A DNA stretch of 42,353 nucleotides from Candidatus Gastranaerophilales bacterium (GCA_944325095.1 CALUYV010000008.1:1-42353); one strand, 5' to 3'; positions 8,309 to 18,301 are shown, counted from the stretch's first letter. The notes: generated from the sequence alone by a model not told the origin. A program made the numbers and translations.

Positions 8309-9691
8309 TTAAAATATCTTATACGGATTCAAAATATTATTAGGATCAAAAATCTTTTTTATCTGACGCATGTATCCTATTGCACCATTATCAATAACTT
8401 TTGAAAGATAAGGTTTTTTAACAATTCCGATACCGTGCTCTCCGGAAATAATTCCGCCAAGACGGGAGGTTAAATCATATATTTCGGATTTCGCAAGTTT
8501 ATATCTTGCATACTCATCTTTATCATTGTAATCAATAGGGATTTGAGGGTGGACGCTGCCATCTCCGACATGTCCGACCATACACATTATTAAATCATAT
8601 TTTTTACAAATTTTTTGGATTCCTTTTATCAATATAGAAAGATTTTCACGCGGTACAACTACATCATCTGTTGTGATATTCGGTCTTAACTGTACGCACG
8701 CTGCCATTGATGAATGACGAGCTTCCCATATTTTGTCAGCATCTTCTTTTTCTTTTGCATATTTCAAATTTTTGGCATTATTTGATTTCAAAATGTCACA
8801 AATTAAGTTCATCTGTGCTTCAATGACAGTTTTAAACCCGTCAACTTCGATTATTAATGCCGCTTCTTTATCGCATAATAAACCGCATTTTTTGTACGAT
8901 TCAACGGTCAAGAGAGCATTTTTGTCCATTAAATCTATTGTTGTAGGACATATTTGTTTCTTTATAATTTGATTAACGGAATTTACAGCCTCTTCAACGG
9001 TATCGAAATAAGCAAGCAAAACTTCGGAAGCCTCCGGTTTGGTAATTAATTTTACGGTAATTTCTACAACAATCCCCAGAGTACCCTCAGATCCGACAAA
9101 CAGGCTGCCAAGATTATATCCTGCAGCATTTCTTATTGTATTAGAGCCGGTGCGAACAAGACTTCCGTCAGACATCACAACAAGCAAATCTATAACATAA
9201 TCTCTGGTACATCCGTATTTGAATCCTCTTGCGCCGGATGAATTTTGAGCAACACTTCCGCCCATTGTGGAAACTTTTAAATTTGACGGATCCGGCGGAT
9301 AATACAGTCCGAGAGATTCTACCTGCTTCTGTAATTCCCCTACAACAACACCTGGTTGAACTCTTGCAGTCATATTAACAGGGTTTATCTCCAAAATTTT
9401 ATTCATTTTAGAAAAATTCAAAACAATCCCGCCATGAGATGGAATACAGGCTCCGACAGTATTCGTTCCTGCTCCGCGGCAGATTATCGGGGTTTTGTGT
9501 TTATTGGCAATTCTGACTATTTCCTGAACCTGCTCTATGCTTTCGACAAAAACAACAACATCAGGCAATTGAACATGCTCTTGAATATCGCTTGCATCAA
9601 ACGAATATACATATCGTTCTTCAGGTTCTGAGAGCACATTCTGTCCGGGTATTTTTTTGTATATGTCAGTTATTAATTCCTTAGTCAACAT
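8309..9691 (-). CDS. FAD-linked oxidase, GlcD / D-lactate dehydrogenase type
   Basis: A 460-residue flavoprotein of the PCMH (VAO) superfamily. The N-terminal FAD domain shows C-R-G-A-G-T-N-T, P-D-P-S-N-L-K-V-S-T-M-G-G and G-S-E-G-T-L-G-I; the C-terminal FAD-oxidase domain has G-H-V-G-D-G-S-V-H-P and G-E-H-G-I-G near the end, both typical of GlcD-like dehydrogenases for glycolate, D-lactate or other 2-hydroxyacids. Length fits the family. No iron-sulfur partner (GlcF type) or electron-transfer flavoprotein gene is next to it, so the electron acceptor is unknown. Its ATG lies inside the last codons of the giant coiled-coil gene (11-base overlap) with no good ribosome site, which suggests translation coupled to that gene. 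Confidence 0.88.
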   Translation of the reverse strand: MLTKELITDIYKKIPGQNVLSEPEERYVYSFDASDIQEHVQLPDVVVFVESIEQVQEIVRIANKHKTPIICRGAGTNTVGACIPSHGGIVLNFSKMNKILEINPVNMTARVQPGVVVGELQKQVESLGLYYPPDPSNLKVSTMGGSVAQNSSGARGFKYGCTRDYVIDLLVVMSDGSLVRTGSNTIRNAAGYNLGSLFVGSEGTLGIVVEITVKLITKPEASEVLLAYFDTVEEAVNSVNQIIKKQICPTTIDLMDKNALLTVESYKKCGLLCDKEAALIIEVDGFKTVIEAQMNLICDILKSNNAKNLKYAKEKEDADKIWEARHSSMAACVQLRPNITTDDVVVPRENLSILIKGIQKICKKYDLIMCMVGHVGDGSVHPQIPIDYNDKDEYARYKLAKSEIYDLTSRLGGIISGEHGIGIVKKPYLSKVIDNGAIGYMRQIKKIFDPNNILNPYKIF

Positions 9692-12600
9692 AAGATGCCA
9701 ATTTTTCTACATTGATACTCAATTTAGCAATTTGCTTATCAATTTTATCAATTTTTCTAGTAACTTTTGTGTCATCTATATCTTCTACCGCTGAAAGAAT
9801 TTTTTCAATAGCCATTTCAAGTCTGTCTATTCTTTCCTGTTGTTCTTCAAATTTATTTTCAATTCCGGTTAGTTTTGAAACTTGTTTTTCAAAGAACGCA
9901 AGACGTTCCTGCTGTTCGTCAAATTTTTCTTCCAGCGAATTAAGAATAACCGTCTGTTCAGGAAGGTCTTTTTTCAGACTTTCTATAACCGATTTAACTT
10001 CAACAATCTCTTCGGAATTGGTTGAAATTTTATTCATACTGTCGCTAGCCGAATCAATCCATTCTCCGACATATATCAAAGCCTGACGCATAACAGCATC
10101 GGAATCATTTGCTTTTTCCAGAAGTTTTGTAACTTTATCAACTTTTGTTGTTAACTGTTCCGTAAGTGCTTTGCCGAATACTTCAAAATTATTATTTAAA
10201 GCATTATATGTTTCGCCGGATGCCGCAATAATATGTTTTGAAAGTTTGGTCAGACTAACGATATCTGTATTAATTTTATCAAAGTTTAATTGAAGTCCGA
10301 GAAGTTCATCTTTAGATAATGCACTTTGAAGTTCGGATACCGAAGAACCAATCTTATTGATATTTTCAAGCAGTGATGAAAGGTGGGCAGCCTGATTTTC
10401 CTGCTCATTAGTCTGTAAATCTTTCAGAGCAAGCCTTAATTTTGCAAGGTCAGACTCGATATCCTGCATTGAATAGGTATAATCAGAAGCATCTTCCGTA
10501 TTTGTTATCTGTTTTAATTGATCTGTTACGGCAGCAAGGTTTTGATTAATTTCATCAGTCTTTTCTTCAACAAAATCTTTAATGTCTTCTGATTCTTCAA
10601 CAAAAGAAACCTGCTCAAATACAGCTACAACCGCAGCCATAAGAGATTCTTTCATCTCTTTTATCGTTTTTTGAATTTGTTTTGTATTTTGAACCGTATT
10701 AAGATTGCTGACTTCAACGGTCAATTCTTTTAGACATTTTTTTACGGCTTCCGTTTTTTGATTATGCTCTAAACTGTCAATATAATCCATTTGAGCCATA
10801 ATCAAATCTTTTATGTCTTTAAATTCTTTCTGCGAATATTCGTTTCCGTTTTTGGAAAGTGCATCTATTTTGTTATTAATGACTTCCAAAATCGCAGTGA
10901 TTTTTATATCTGAATCGGAATAATTTTTGACTGACGAAAGATTTTCTTCAACTTGTTCAAGTGTCGTGCGTATATCGTCAAAATCGGCAGAATTATCCGT
11001 ATTGGCAACGATATCTACTTTTGCATCAAGCAAATCCAATCTTTGTTTAATTTCGTCTGCAAAATGCTGGGAAGTTAAAAATTCACTGCCCGCAGCCGCA
11101 TTGTTATCACCGAGTTTTTCTTCAAGCAGTTCGAGTTTTTCTCTGAGTTCATCAGATAAAACCGTATTCTCAGAATCCGCTATAATATCAATTTTGCCTT
11201 CAATGAGATTGAGTCTGTCTTTTAGTTCCGCAACAAGGTCATCATTATCAGTATTGGCAATAATATCGACTTTGCTCTCGATAAGACTCAACTTGTCTTT
11301 CAATTCCATAACAAGTTCGTTGCTGTCTGAGCCGGCAAGAACATCCACTTTGCTCTCAATAAGGCTTAACTTATCTTTCAATTCCGATACAACTTCGTTA
11401 TTGTCAGAATCAGCAATGATATCAACTTTGCTTTCGATAAGACCTAATTTATCTTTCAATTCCGATACAAATTCGTCATTGTCGGAATCCGCAAGAATAT
11501 CAACTTTGCTTTCGATAAGACCTAATTTATCTTTCAATTCCGATACAAATTCTTCATTATCGGAATCTGCAAGTATATCTATTTTACTTTCGATAAGGGC
11601 GAGTTTTTCTCCGACTTCATCAGCAACCGAAACTCCTGCAATTTTAGCAAATTCGTCGAGTTTTTTTGTAAGATGTTCAACTTTTTGTCTGATATCATCA
11701 ACACCTTCAATGCCGGAGCCGATATGAATTTTATCAACCTTATCTTCTACATTTAAAAGCGTGTACATCAAATCATCGACATATTCGCCGTTATCTCCGT
11801 TATCGGAAGAAGATTCAGCATTAACGATAGTATCAATTTTTTCTTCGATTATGTTTAATTTATCTTTTAAATCATCAAGATCAAAATCTCCGTCAGCAGA
11901 TGCTAAGACATCAAGTTTTCTGTTGATTAAGTTTAGTAAATCCGAGGTTTCTATACTGCTTTCAATCTGGATATTGGCAAGCATATCTCTCAGTTCTTCA
12001 AACAGTTCATAATCATCTGATTCTGCCAAAATATCCACTTTAGCGTTAAGCAGTTCAATCATTGAACCTATTTTCGGATCAAGCGTGCTGGATAACGCTC
12101 CGTCTTTCAGTTGGCTGACAAGAGTTTTGACATCCTGAACCCAGTCGCAGCTGTCTGTAAGCGCAAGAATATCAAGTTTCCCGAGGATTAGTTCAAGAGT
12201 CGTTCCAATCTTGCCGTCTGTTATATAGGATTTAATTTCTTCCAGCCATTCGCCGCTGTTTATACGCTTTAATATTCTGTTTACTTTATTTCTTACTTCT
12301 ATAAACTCTTCCGGATCGAAGTTATGAGGAAGTGTTACCTGATTGATTGCTGTCTGGCATTCTTCCGGTGAGAGTTCTTTTGTAACTCTGCTGTGAAGAT
12401 TTTTCACATCGGATTTAAAGTAATCCAGAGCTTCGATAAAGTTAAAGTTATCTTCACCTGTCAGAACACTTCTGTTTACATCGTTATCAAGCGAAGGCAG
12501 GGAATCTGTAATTGTATCTGTCCGTGTTTCATCAACAACTATTTCTACTGTTTTTTCTTCATCCGGTTTATCGCCCGAAATCTTCCTTACGACAATATTA

Positions 12601-15600
12601 TTCATTTTTTCCTGAATAGATTTAAGGATATTTCTTATTTCGGAATTTTCGCCGGATAAGCCCCGTACAATTTCTGCAAATTTGTTATAATCGCTCCTGA
12701 TTTCGACAAGAACCTGTCTGGTAAGCAGGCTGACATCATCATTTTGAGTTTGAAGTTCTTTGAATGAAACCGCATTCCCTTTATTTTCTTCCTGAGTTTC
12801 ATCTTGCGTATCTTCAGATTTTTCAGTATCTGTACCGGCCTGAATTTTTCTTATTTCCAGAGCCTTTCCGAGAATATCGAATTTTAATTCATCAATAGCG
12901 TTGATAATTTTGTCATTATTCAATGATACGGTAAGCAGAGATTTTAATTCTTCGTGCTGTTCTTGCATCTGTGCTTTTATGTCATCTGCAACTTCCGTAA
13001 GAATTTCCCGCTGAGAATTTTTAAAATCGGCAATATGAGCGGCAAATTCTTTAAGTTCACGCATATCTTCCGTATCAGGAGGAACTATTTGCCCTAAAGT
13101 TTGCTCTACTGTATTTTGAAGGTCGTCAACCTTGCGCAGAACAGAATCAATATCTTCCATTATGCGGGTTTTGACATTTTCTTCAATTGATTTTAAATCC
13201 TGTGATATCTGCTCATAAGTATAATCCAGTCTGCCCAGAGTTGCTTGCGAAATAGAATCATCAGACTTGATGTTTTCGCTTATTGCCTGATGCAAATCCG
13301 TTAAATCAGCACCTATGTTTTGAACAAATCCCGTATTTTTGAACAAATCGTTCAACATTTGTTTTATTGGTTCAATTTCTTCAAGCAGTCTGTCTGATTT
13401 TGCATTTATCGTACTGATAACATCAGTATTGATTAAATCCAGTTCCTGTTTGTAATCGGTCAACTTGCTGTCTGTATCTCCGAGGTGTTCATACAATTCG
13501 GAATTTTGGGATTTTTCATTGCGGATATCCTGTATAAATTCAATCAGCATAGCCGTTTTTTCTTCAATCAAAGCAGCATTATATGCAAAACCCTGCTGAA
13601 GTCTTGTATCCAAATCTCTGGTTAAATCATCAAGGTTGGAGCCGAGATCGTCCAGTCTTTCTATCACAAAATCAGCAACATCTTTATCTTTTGATTCTTC
13701 TTCATATTTAATAGATTTGTAAGTTTCGCCAAGAGTCAGAATCATATCCTTAATTTCGGATATTTCCTGCATAGATGCCTTTAAATCCTGATTTGAATAA
13801 GGCTCATCCAATGTTTGGGCAAAATCTTGATATTCATTTAATTTTGCAATAATTTCCGTTAATGCATTTTCATTCTGCCCCTGATAAAGCAGCAAATCTT
13901 CTTCAATTTTTAAAAGTTTATTTTTGACATTTTCTGCAACTGCAAAATCCGACAAATCAATAATTCGTTTGGTTTCTGCAAGATAATTCTGCAAAATATC
14001 AATAGTTTCTTCGCTGTTGCTTTCAAATTCATCAAAAATATCTTTTCTGGATTCCAGCAGTTCTTTAATTTCCAGAACTGATTTTTTAATTTCTTCGGTA
14101 TCAAGTTTATTTACCGTTGACAAATATTCGGAAATACTTGTCAAGGTATCTTCAACAACGGTTGAACGGTTTTCTACGATATCTTTAATTGCCTGAATGT
14201 TTATAGAATCAAGTTTATCAAGAATTGCAACCTGATACTCTTTGATTGCTATATAGTCAGAATTGATTTTATCGGTATTAGATACAATTACATCAAGCAG
14301 ATGCTTAATTTCATCCGAGAAGTTTTCAAACTCATCTCCGCTTACAATGTTTTCAATCGAAGCCTGAATTTCAGACAAATGCTCGACAACGGCATCATTT
14401 TGAGATTCTGAAGTTGCAATAAATTCCGATCTCAAATCTTCAATCTGTTTGCAAACATCCGAAAGTGTTTCATTAACAGTTTGAGAATCATCATTTTGCG
14501 AGATTTCGCTCAATTCTCCGACAATTGATTCAACAACTTTCAAAACTTTCAATACATCTTCTTTATCAGATTTTTCTTTAACCTGATTAAGCAGTTCTTC
14601 GGTATTTTCTTTTATTCTCGAATTTGTCAGCCAATCCTGAATAGATGCAACTTTGGATTTTACTTCACCGACATTTTCTTTCAAATCTAAAAGTTCTTTA
14701 ATTGTATCAGCATTCAATGTTTCGAGTTTATTCAAAACATTCTGCTGATATGCGGAAATAGCACCGTAATTTTCTTCTGTTTTTTCTATGCCGGAAAGAA
14801 TATTATTTAAAAATTCTTTCAATTCTTCTACAAAAGAATTAAATTCTGAGCCGGTTACAACAGAATCAACTTTTTCCTGCAAACCGGACAAATCTGCGAT
14901 GATTTTATCGCTGCCGGATTTATGAGCGGAAGTTAATTCTTCTTTCAAATCCTCAATTTCTTCACTGATATTTGTTATTGCATCAATAACGGTTTTTGTA
15001 TTGTCGTTTTGTGAAATTTCGCTTAATTCACCGACTATTGACTCAACAACTTTCAGGACTTTTAGAATATCGTCCTTATCAGGTTTTTCTTTAATCTGGT
15101 TGAGCAATTCCTGCGTATTTTCTTTAAGATTAGAGCCGTTAAGCCAGTCTTGAACAGAAGAAACTTTTGCTTGAATGTCATTTACTCCGGTTTGTATTTC
15201 AGAAATGTTTTGAGAAATACCGGCATTCAAGGCTTCGATTTTTTCTGTTTTACCGGCAATATTTTGCAGAATTTCAGTAACTGCAGCATAATTTTCATCT
15301 GTTTTGTCAAAATCGGAAAGAATTTTATTCAAAAATTCTTTTATTTCAGAAGTGACCGAATTAAAGTTTTCGCCTGTTACTGCAGCCTCAATTTTATTCT
15401 GCAATAAAGAAATTTCTTCAATAACGGTTTCAATATCTGTTTTTGCCGAATTTGTCAAATCTTCTTTTAATTTATCAAGTTTGTCATTTATGCCTGAAAC
15501 TGATTCCAGAACAGGTGTTGTAGTATCTTTTTGGGAAATTTCGCTCAAATCGCCGACAATTGATTCTACAACCTTCAAAATTTTTAAAACATCTTCTTTG

Positions 15601-18203
15601 TCAGGTTTTTCATTTATCCGATTTAACAAATCCTGTGTATTTTCTTTGATATTTGAACTGCTTAACCAGTCTTGAAGAGATGAAACTTTAGATTTAACTT
15701 CTTTTACCTGTTTATTTAAGTTTGAAAATTCTTTGACAGCATCAGTATTCAGTGCATCAAGTTTATTCAAAACATTCTGCTGGTATTCTGAGATTTCGCT
15801 GTATTTTTCTTCATTTTTATCAATGCCGGAAAGAATATTATTTAAAAATTCTTTTATTTCTCCTGCAAAAGAACTAAAATCAGAGCCTGTTACAACAGAA
15901 TCAAATTTGCTTTTCAAGTTTGAAATTTCTGAAACGAGTGTTTCGTTACCTGTTTTTGAAGAATCGTTTACTAAATTTTCAATTTTTTCACCGACAGCAG
16001 AAATTGTGTCTATAACAGGTGTTGTGTTGTCTTTTTGTGAAAGTTCATTCAAATCTTCAACAATTGCTTCAACAGTTTTTAAAACTTTTAAAATATCTTC
16101 CTTGTCAGGTTGTTCTTTAACCTGATTAAGAATTTCCTGTGTATTTTCTTTGATATTTGAATCGTCTAACCAGTTTTGTACAGAAGAAAGTTTAGCCTGA
16201 ACATCTTTTACCTGAGATTTCAAATCCAAAACATTTTTAACGACATCTGTATTAACCGCTTCCAGTTTATTGAGAACAGCCTGCTGATACTCATATATCG
16301 CCTTATAATCTTCTTCTGTTTTATCGCATGCGGCAAGCATGCTGTTTAAAAAGTCTTTTACTTCTTCTACGAAAGAATTAAAATCAGCCCCTGTAGCAAT
16401 TGTAGCAAGTTTATTTTGAATTTCGGATAAGTTGACTACAATTGTATCATTGTGCATTTCTGCCGTACTGATAAAATCATTTTTCAAATCTTCTATCATT
16501 TGATAAACATCGGAAAGAGTATTTCTGACTTTCTTTGCATCTGCATTTTGAGAAAGTTCCTCAACACAATTTATGACGGTTTCCATTGTTTCAAGTATCT
16601 TGAAAACTTCGTCACGGTTCGGTTTATCATTAATTTTGCCTGCTATTTCTTCCGTTCTTTCTTTTATTTTTGAATTAGTCAGCCAATTTTCGATAGATGA
16701 AGTTTTATCATAAAGGTTTTCAAATTCCTTATCAAAATTGACATTTTGAACTTCATCTTTAACATTGTCAATCTTTGAAGAAACATCAGAAATGTCGGAT
16801 TTATTGGCAACTTCCTGTAAATTTTCAACCAGTCCCAATTGATTATTGTTAAGCATCTCCATATCGGCATGGGTAGGAAGTTTATCAACTTTATCCAGAA
16901 TTTTGTCAGTATGTTTCAAAATTTCTTTCAATGCTTTATTTGCTGAATTGTAAGTATCGAGAATTTTCTCAATATCATCTTTTTGAGGCAGTTCTTTCAG
17001 CATTTCGGTTACATGATTTTTTATGTCATAAGCCTCATTTGCAAAAGAAATTTTATCAATAGATTCCAGAATTTCAGAATTAACAACTTCGTTTAAATCA
17101 CTGACAATATTTTTGCAAATATCCAGTTCTGTCGCTACATTTTTGATACTTCCCGATAAATCTTCGAGCATTTGTCTTGAATCAAAATTATCAATTTTTT
17201 CATTAATTAAAGTTAATTTCTCGTATAATTTTTTTGTTGTTTCTTCAAGAGCCGTAGTATCAGGGATAGTTTCAATATCTTTTGTTACATTGGCAAGTTG
17301 TGTTTTCAGATTGTCTGTTTGAGTTACAAGAGAATTTGCGGTTTCAACAAGATTAGCAAACAATTCTTTTGTCACGGATTCTTCAAGTTTCTGTTTCAGA
17401 AAATCAGAAGCCGATAAAATTTCTTTAACATCGGATTTCTCTGCTGTTTCTGCTAGTTTTGTATAAATATCATCCGATTTTTTAACAATAGTATCTATTA
17501 CGCTCTGGGTAAATTTCAGGCTTTCGCTTGTTGCAACACTTGATAAAAGCATTTCAAGCTGAGCATCCCGTTTATCCAGAGATGACAGAAAGTTGAGAAT
17601 TTCTGTGACATTTTTCTGGATACCGGCAGCCTGCTCTGTTATCTGCATATTTACAGCAGTCTGATCCGTTTGAATAATTCCGTTAATAATATTTTTCAAT
17701 TCGGAACTGACAGTATCAATAGTGTATTTATAACTGTGATTTAAGTTTTCAAAATCATTTCTTAAAAGCGTTATTGTTCTGAGAATATCCTCTTTATCCG
17801 ATTTATTGGAGGCTATTTCTGATAATTTATTTTCAATACCGGCAAGGTGAGCCTTTTGCTGGCGGATTTCGGAATAAGCAGAATTCATGTTCTTTGAAAA
17901 GACATCAAAAAGTTCCTGCATTTCAGGAGTTTTGACATGCTCGTCAAGGCCGTTAAATATTGCTTTTAACGCTTTTTCTATATCCGTAAATTTTACCAGT
18001 GCAGTTTGATAGCGATCATCTGCATTCTTTGTAATTTCGGACATATAAGCCTTTATAAAATCAGAAGAAGCGGAATTTCTGTCAATTAATTCCAATTTAT
18101 TTGCAATACTTGCAAGCAGTCTTTCAAAACTCTCGCTGCTGGCTGTATTTGCCCTTTTTATCTCCCTCAATGTTTCAAAGATTAAATCCAGTTCTTGAGC
18201 CAT
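9681..18203 (-). CDS. giant repeat-built coiled-coil protein (2840 residues)
   Basis: I do not recognise a family. The protein is almost wholly heptad-patterned helix, rich in Glu, Lys, Asp, Leu, Ile, Ser and Asn, with hardly any Cys, Pro or Trp, and no signal peptide or membrane helix, so it is probably cytoplasmic and rod-like. Two repeat systems are visible: five units of about 171 residues marked by tryptophans W507, W678, W846, W1020 and W1191 (each followed by a KENT-like stretch), and a block at about 2190-2360 of 26-residue units of the type L-x-L-I-E-S-K-V-D-I-L-A-D-S-D, with looser copies before and after. The start is the ATG at 18203: AAGGA lies eight bases before it, while a GTG at 18209 would be only two bases away. 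It overlaps the FAD oxidase gene by 11 bases. Structural scaffold, segregation or motility-related roles are all possible; none is shown. Confidence 0.85.
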   Translation of the reverse strand: MAQELDLIFETLREIKRANTASSESFERLLASIANKLELIDRNSASSDFIKAYMSEITKNADDRYQTALVKFTDIEKALKAIFNGLDEHVKTPEMQELFDVFSKNMNSAYSEIRQQKAHLAGIENKLSEIASNKSDKEDILRTITLLRNDFENLNHSYKYTIDTVSSELKNIINGIIQTDQTAVNMQITEQAAGIQKNVTEILNFLSSLDKRDAQLEMLLSSVATSESLKFTQSVIDTIVKKSDDIYTKLAETAEKSDVKEILSASDFLKQKLEESVTKELFANLVETANSLVTQTDNLKTQLANVTKDIETIPDTTALEETTKKLYEKLTLINEKIDNFDSRQMLEDLSGSIKNVATELDICKNIVSDLNEVVNSEILESIDKISFANEAYDIKNHVTEMLKELPQKDDIEKILDTYNSANKALKEILKHTDKILDKVDKLPTHADMEMLNNNQLGLVENLQEVANKSDISDVSSKIDNVKDEVQNVNFDKEFENLYDKTSSIENWLTNSKIKERTEEIAGKINDKPNRDEVFKILETMETVINCVEELSQNADAKKVRNTLSDVYQMIEDLKNDFISTAEMHNDTIVVNLSEIQNKLATIATGADFNSFVEEVKDFLNSMLAACDKTEEDYKAIYEYQQAVLNKLEAVNTDVVKNVLDLKSQVKDVQAKLSSVQNWLDDSNIKENTQEILNQVKEQPDKEDILKVLKTVEAIVEDLNELSQKDNTTPVIDTISAVGEKIENLVNDSSKTGNETLVSEISNLKSKFDSVVTGSDFSSFAGEIKEFLNNILSGIDKNEEKYSEISEYQQNVLNKLDALNTDAVKEFSNLNKQVKEVKSKVSSLQDWLSSSNIKENTQDLLNRINEKPDKEDVLKILKVVESIVGDLSEISQKDTTTPVLESVSGINDKLDKLKEDLTNSAKTDIETVIEEISLLQNKIEAAVTGENFNSVTSEIKEFLNKILSDFDKTDENYAAVTEILQNIAGKTEKIEALNAGISQNISEIQTGVNDIQAKVSSVQDWLNGSNLKENTQELLNQIKEKPDKDDILKVLKVVESIVGELSEISQNDNTKTVIDAITNISEEIEDLKEELTSAHKSGSDKIIADLSGLQEKVDSVVTGSEFNSFVEELKEFLNNILSGIEKTEENYGAISAYQQNVLNKLETLNADTIKELLDLKENVGEVKSKVASIQDWLTNSRIKENTEELLNQVKEKSDKEDVLKVLKVVESIVGELSEISQNDDSQTVNETLSDVCKQIEDLRSEFIATSESQNDAVVEHLSEIQASIENIVSGDEFENFSDEIKHLLDVIVSNTDKINSDYIAIKEYQVAILDKLDSINIQAIKDIVENRSTVVEDTLTSISEYLSTVNKLDTEEIKKSVLEIKELLESRKDIFDEFESNSEETIDILQNYLAETKRIIDLSDFAVAENVKNKLLKIEEDLLLYQGQNENALTEIIAKLNEYQDFAQTLDEPYSNQDLKASMQEISEIKDMILTLGETYKSIKYEEESKDKDVADFVIERLDDLGSNLDDLTRDLDTRLQQGFAYNAALIEEKTAMLIEFIQDIRNEKSQNSELYEHLGDTDSKLTDYKQELDLINTDVISTINAKSDRLLEEIEPIKQMLNDLFKNTGFVQNIGADLTDLHQAISENIKSDDSISQATLGRLDYTYEQISQDLKSIEENVKTRIMEDIDSVLRKVDDLQNTVEQTLGQIVPPDTEDMRELKEFAAHIADFKNSQREILTEVADDIKAQMQEQHEELKSLLTVSLNNDKIINAIDELKFDILGKALEIRKIQAGTDTEKSEDTQDETQEENKGNAVSFKELQTQNDDVSLLTRQVLVEIRSDYNKFAEIVRGLSGENSEIRNILKSIQEKMNNIVVRKISGDKPDEEKTVEIVVDETRTDTITDSLPSLDNDVNRSVLTGEDNFNFIEALDYFKSDVKNLHSRVTKELSPEECQTAINQVTLPHNFDPEEFIEVRNKVNRILKRINSGEWLEEIKSYITDGKIGTTLELILGKLDILALTDSCDWVQDVKTLVSQLKDGALSSTLDPKIGSMIELLNAKVDILAESDDYELFEELRDMLANIQIESSIETSDLLNLINRKLDVLASADGDFDLDDLKDKLNIIEEKIDTIVNAESSSDNGDNGEYVDDLMYTLLNVEDKVDKIHIGSGIEGVDDIRQKVEHLTKKLDEFAKIAGVSVADEVGEKLALIESKIDILADSDNEEFVSELKDKLGLIESKVDILADSDNDEFVSELKDKLGLIESKVDIIADSDNNEVVSELKDKLSLIESKVDVLAGSDSNELVMELKDKLSLIESKVDIIANTDNDDLVAELKDRLNLIEGKIDIIADSENTVLSDELREKLELLEEKLGDNNAAAGSEFLTSQHFADEIKQRLDLLDAKVDIVANTDNSADFDDIRTTLEQVEENLSSVKNYSDSDIKITAILEVINNKIDALSKNGNEYSQKEFKDIKDLIMAQMDYIDSLEHNQKTEAVKKCLKELTVEVSNLNTVQNTKQIQKTIKEMKESLMAAVVAVFEQVSFVEESEDIKDFVEEKTDEINQNLAAVTDQLKQITNTEDASDYTYSMQDIESDLAKLRLALKDLQTNEQENQAAHLSSLLENINKIGSSVSELQSALSKDELLGLQLNFDKINTDIVSLTKLSKHIIAASGETYNALNNNFEVFGKALTEQLTTKVDKVTKLLEKANDSDAVMRQALIYVGEWIDSASDSMNKISTNSEEIVEVKSVIESLKKDLPEQTVILNSLEEKFDEQQERLAFFEKQVSKLTGIENKFEEQQERIDRLEMAIEKILSAVEDIDDTKVTRKIDKIDKQIAKLSINVEKLASYVD
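11130..11625 (-). repeat. 78-bp tandem coding repeats inside the giant gene
   Basis: About six copies of a 78-base (26-residue) unit in frame. Two neighbouring copies starting at 11421 and 11499 are identical over more than 50 bases, others differ at scattered sites, so the array has been amplified or homogenised recently. Copy number could vary between strains. Confidence 0.85.
14150..16800 (-). repeat. five coding repeats of about 513 bp in the giant gene
   Basis: The Trp codons at 16685, 16172, 15668, 15146 and 14633 are spaced 513, 504, 522 and 513 bases. Around each are matching segments: D/N-W-L-x-x-S-x-I/L-K-E-N/R-T, then K-P-D-K-E-D-V/I-L-K-V/I-L-K, then V-E-S-I-V-x-x-L-S-E-I-S-Q. 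Nucleotide identity is moderate, so these copies are older than the 78-bp array. Confidence 0.85.
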
Positions 18204-18218
18204 TCCCACAATCCTTAA

Positions 18219-18253
18219 ACTATATCCCTACAATTTTAATATTAGCAAGTATA
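18219..18253 (-). promoter_or_regulatory. candidate promoter region of the giant gene
   Basis: On the minus strand, TTGCTA (18248-18243) and TATAGT (18224-18219) are 18 bases apart, but initiation from them would leave a leader of only about 9 bases and cut into the ribosome site. A second -10-like hexamer, TATACT, lies at 18253-18248 with a poor -35. One of the two probably serves the gene. Confidence 0.35.
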
Positions 18254-18273
18254 GAAGTTTAAGTAAAATGATT

Positions 18274-18301
18274 TTGTCATATTTATTACAAATGTTAAGA
18301 T
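18274..18301 (+). promoter_or_regulatory. candidate promoter of the 2-oxoacid oxidoreductase operon
   Basis: TTGTCA (18274-18279), 16 bases, then TG-T-TAAGAT (18293-18301), an extended -10. Initiation near 18308 would give a leader of about 55 bases. It is divergent from the giant coiled-coil gene. Confidence 0.5.

Noticed and set aside
11130..11625. Regularly spaced repeats that might suggest a CRISPR array
   Set aside because: The 78-base units are continuous and in frame, have no unique spacers, and encode the heptad pattern of the surrounding protein.
10927..11727. 266-codon open frame on the plus strand inside the giant gene
   Set aside because: It is the antisense of the 26-residue repeat array, giving an extreme Ser/Leu composition; there is no start signal and the minus-strand frame is clearly coding.
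18204..18209. GTG start for the giant gene
   Set aside because: AAGGA would be only two bases away; the ATG at 18203 has eight-base spacing.
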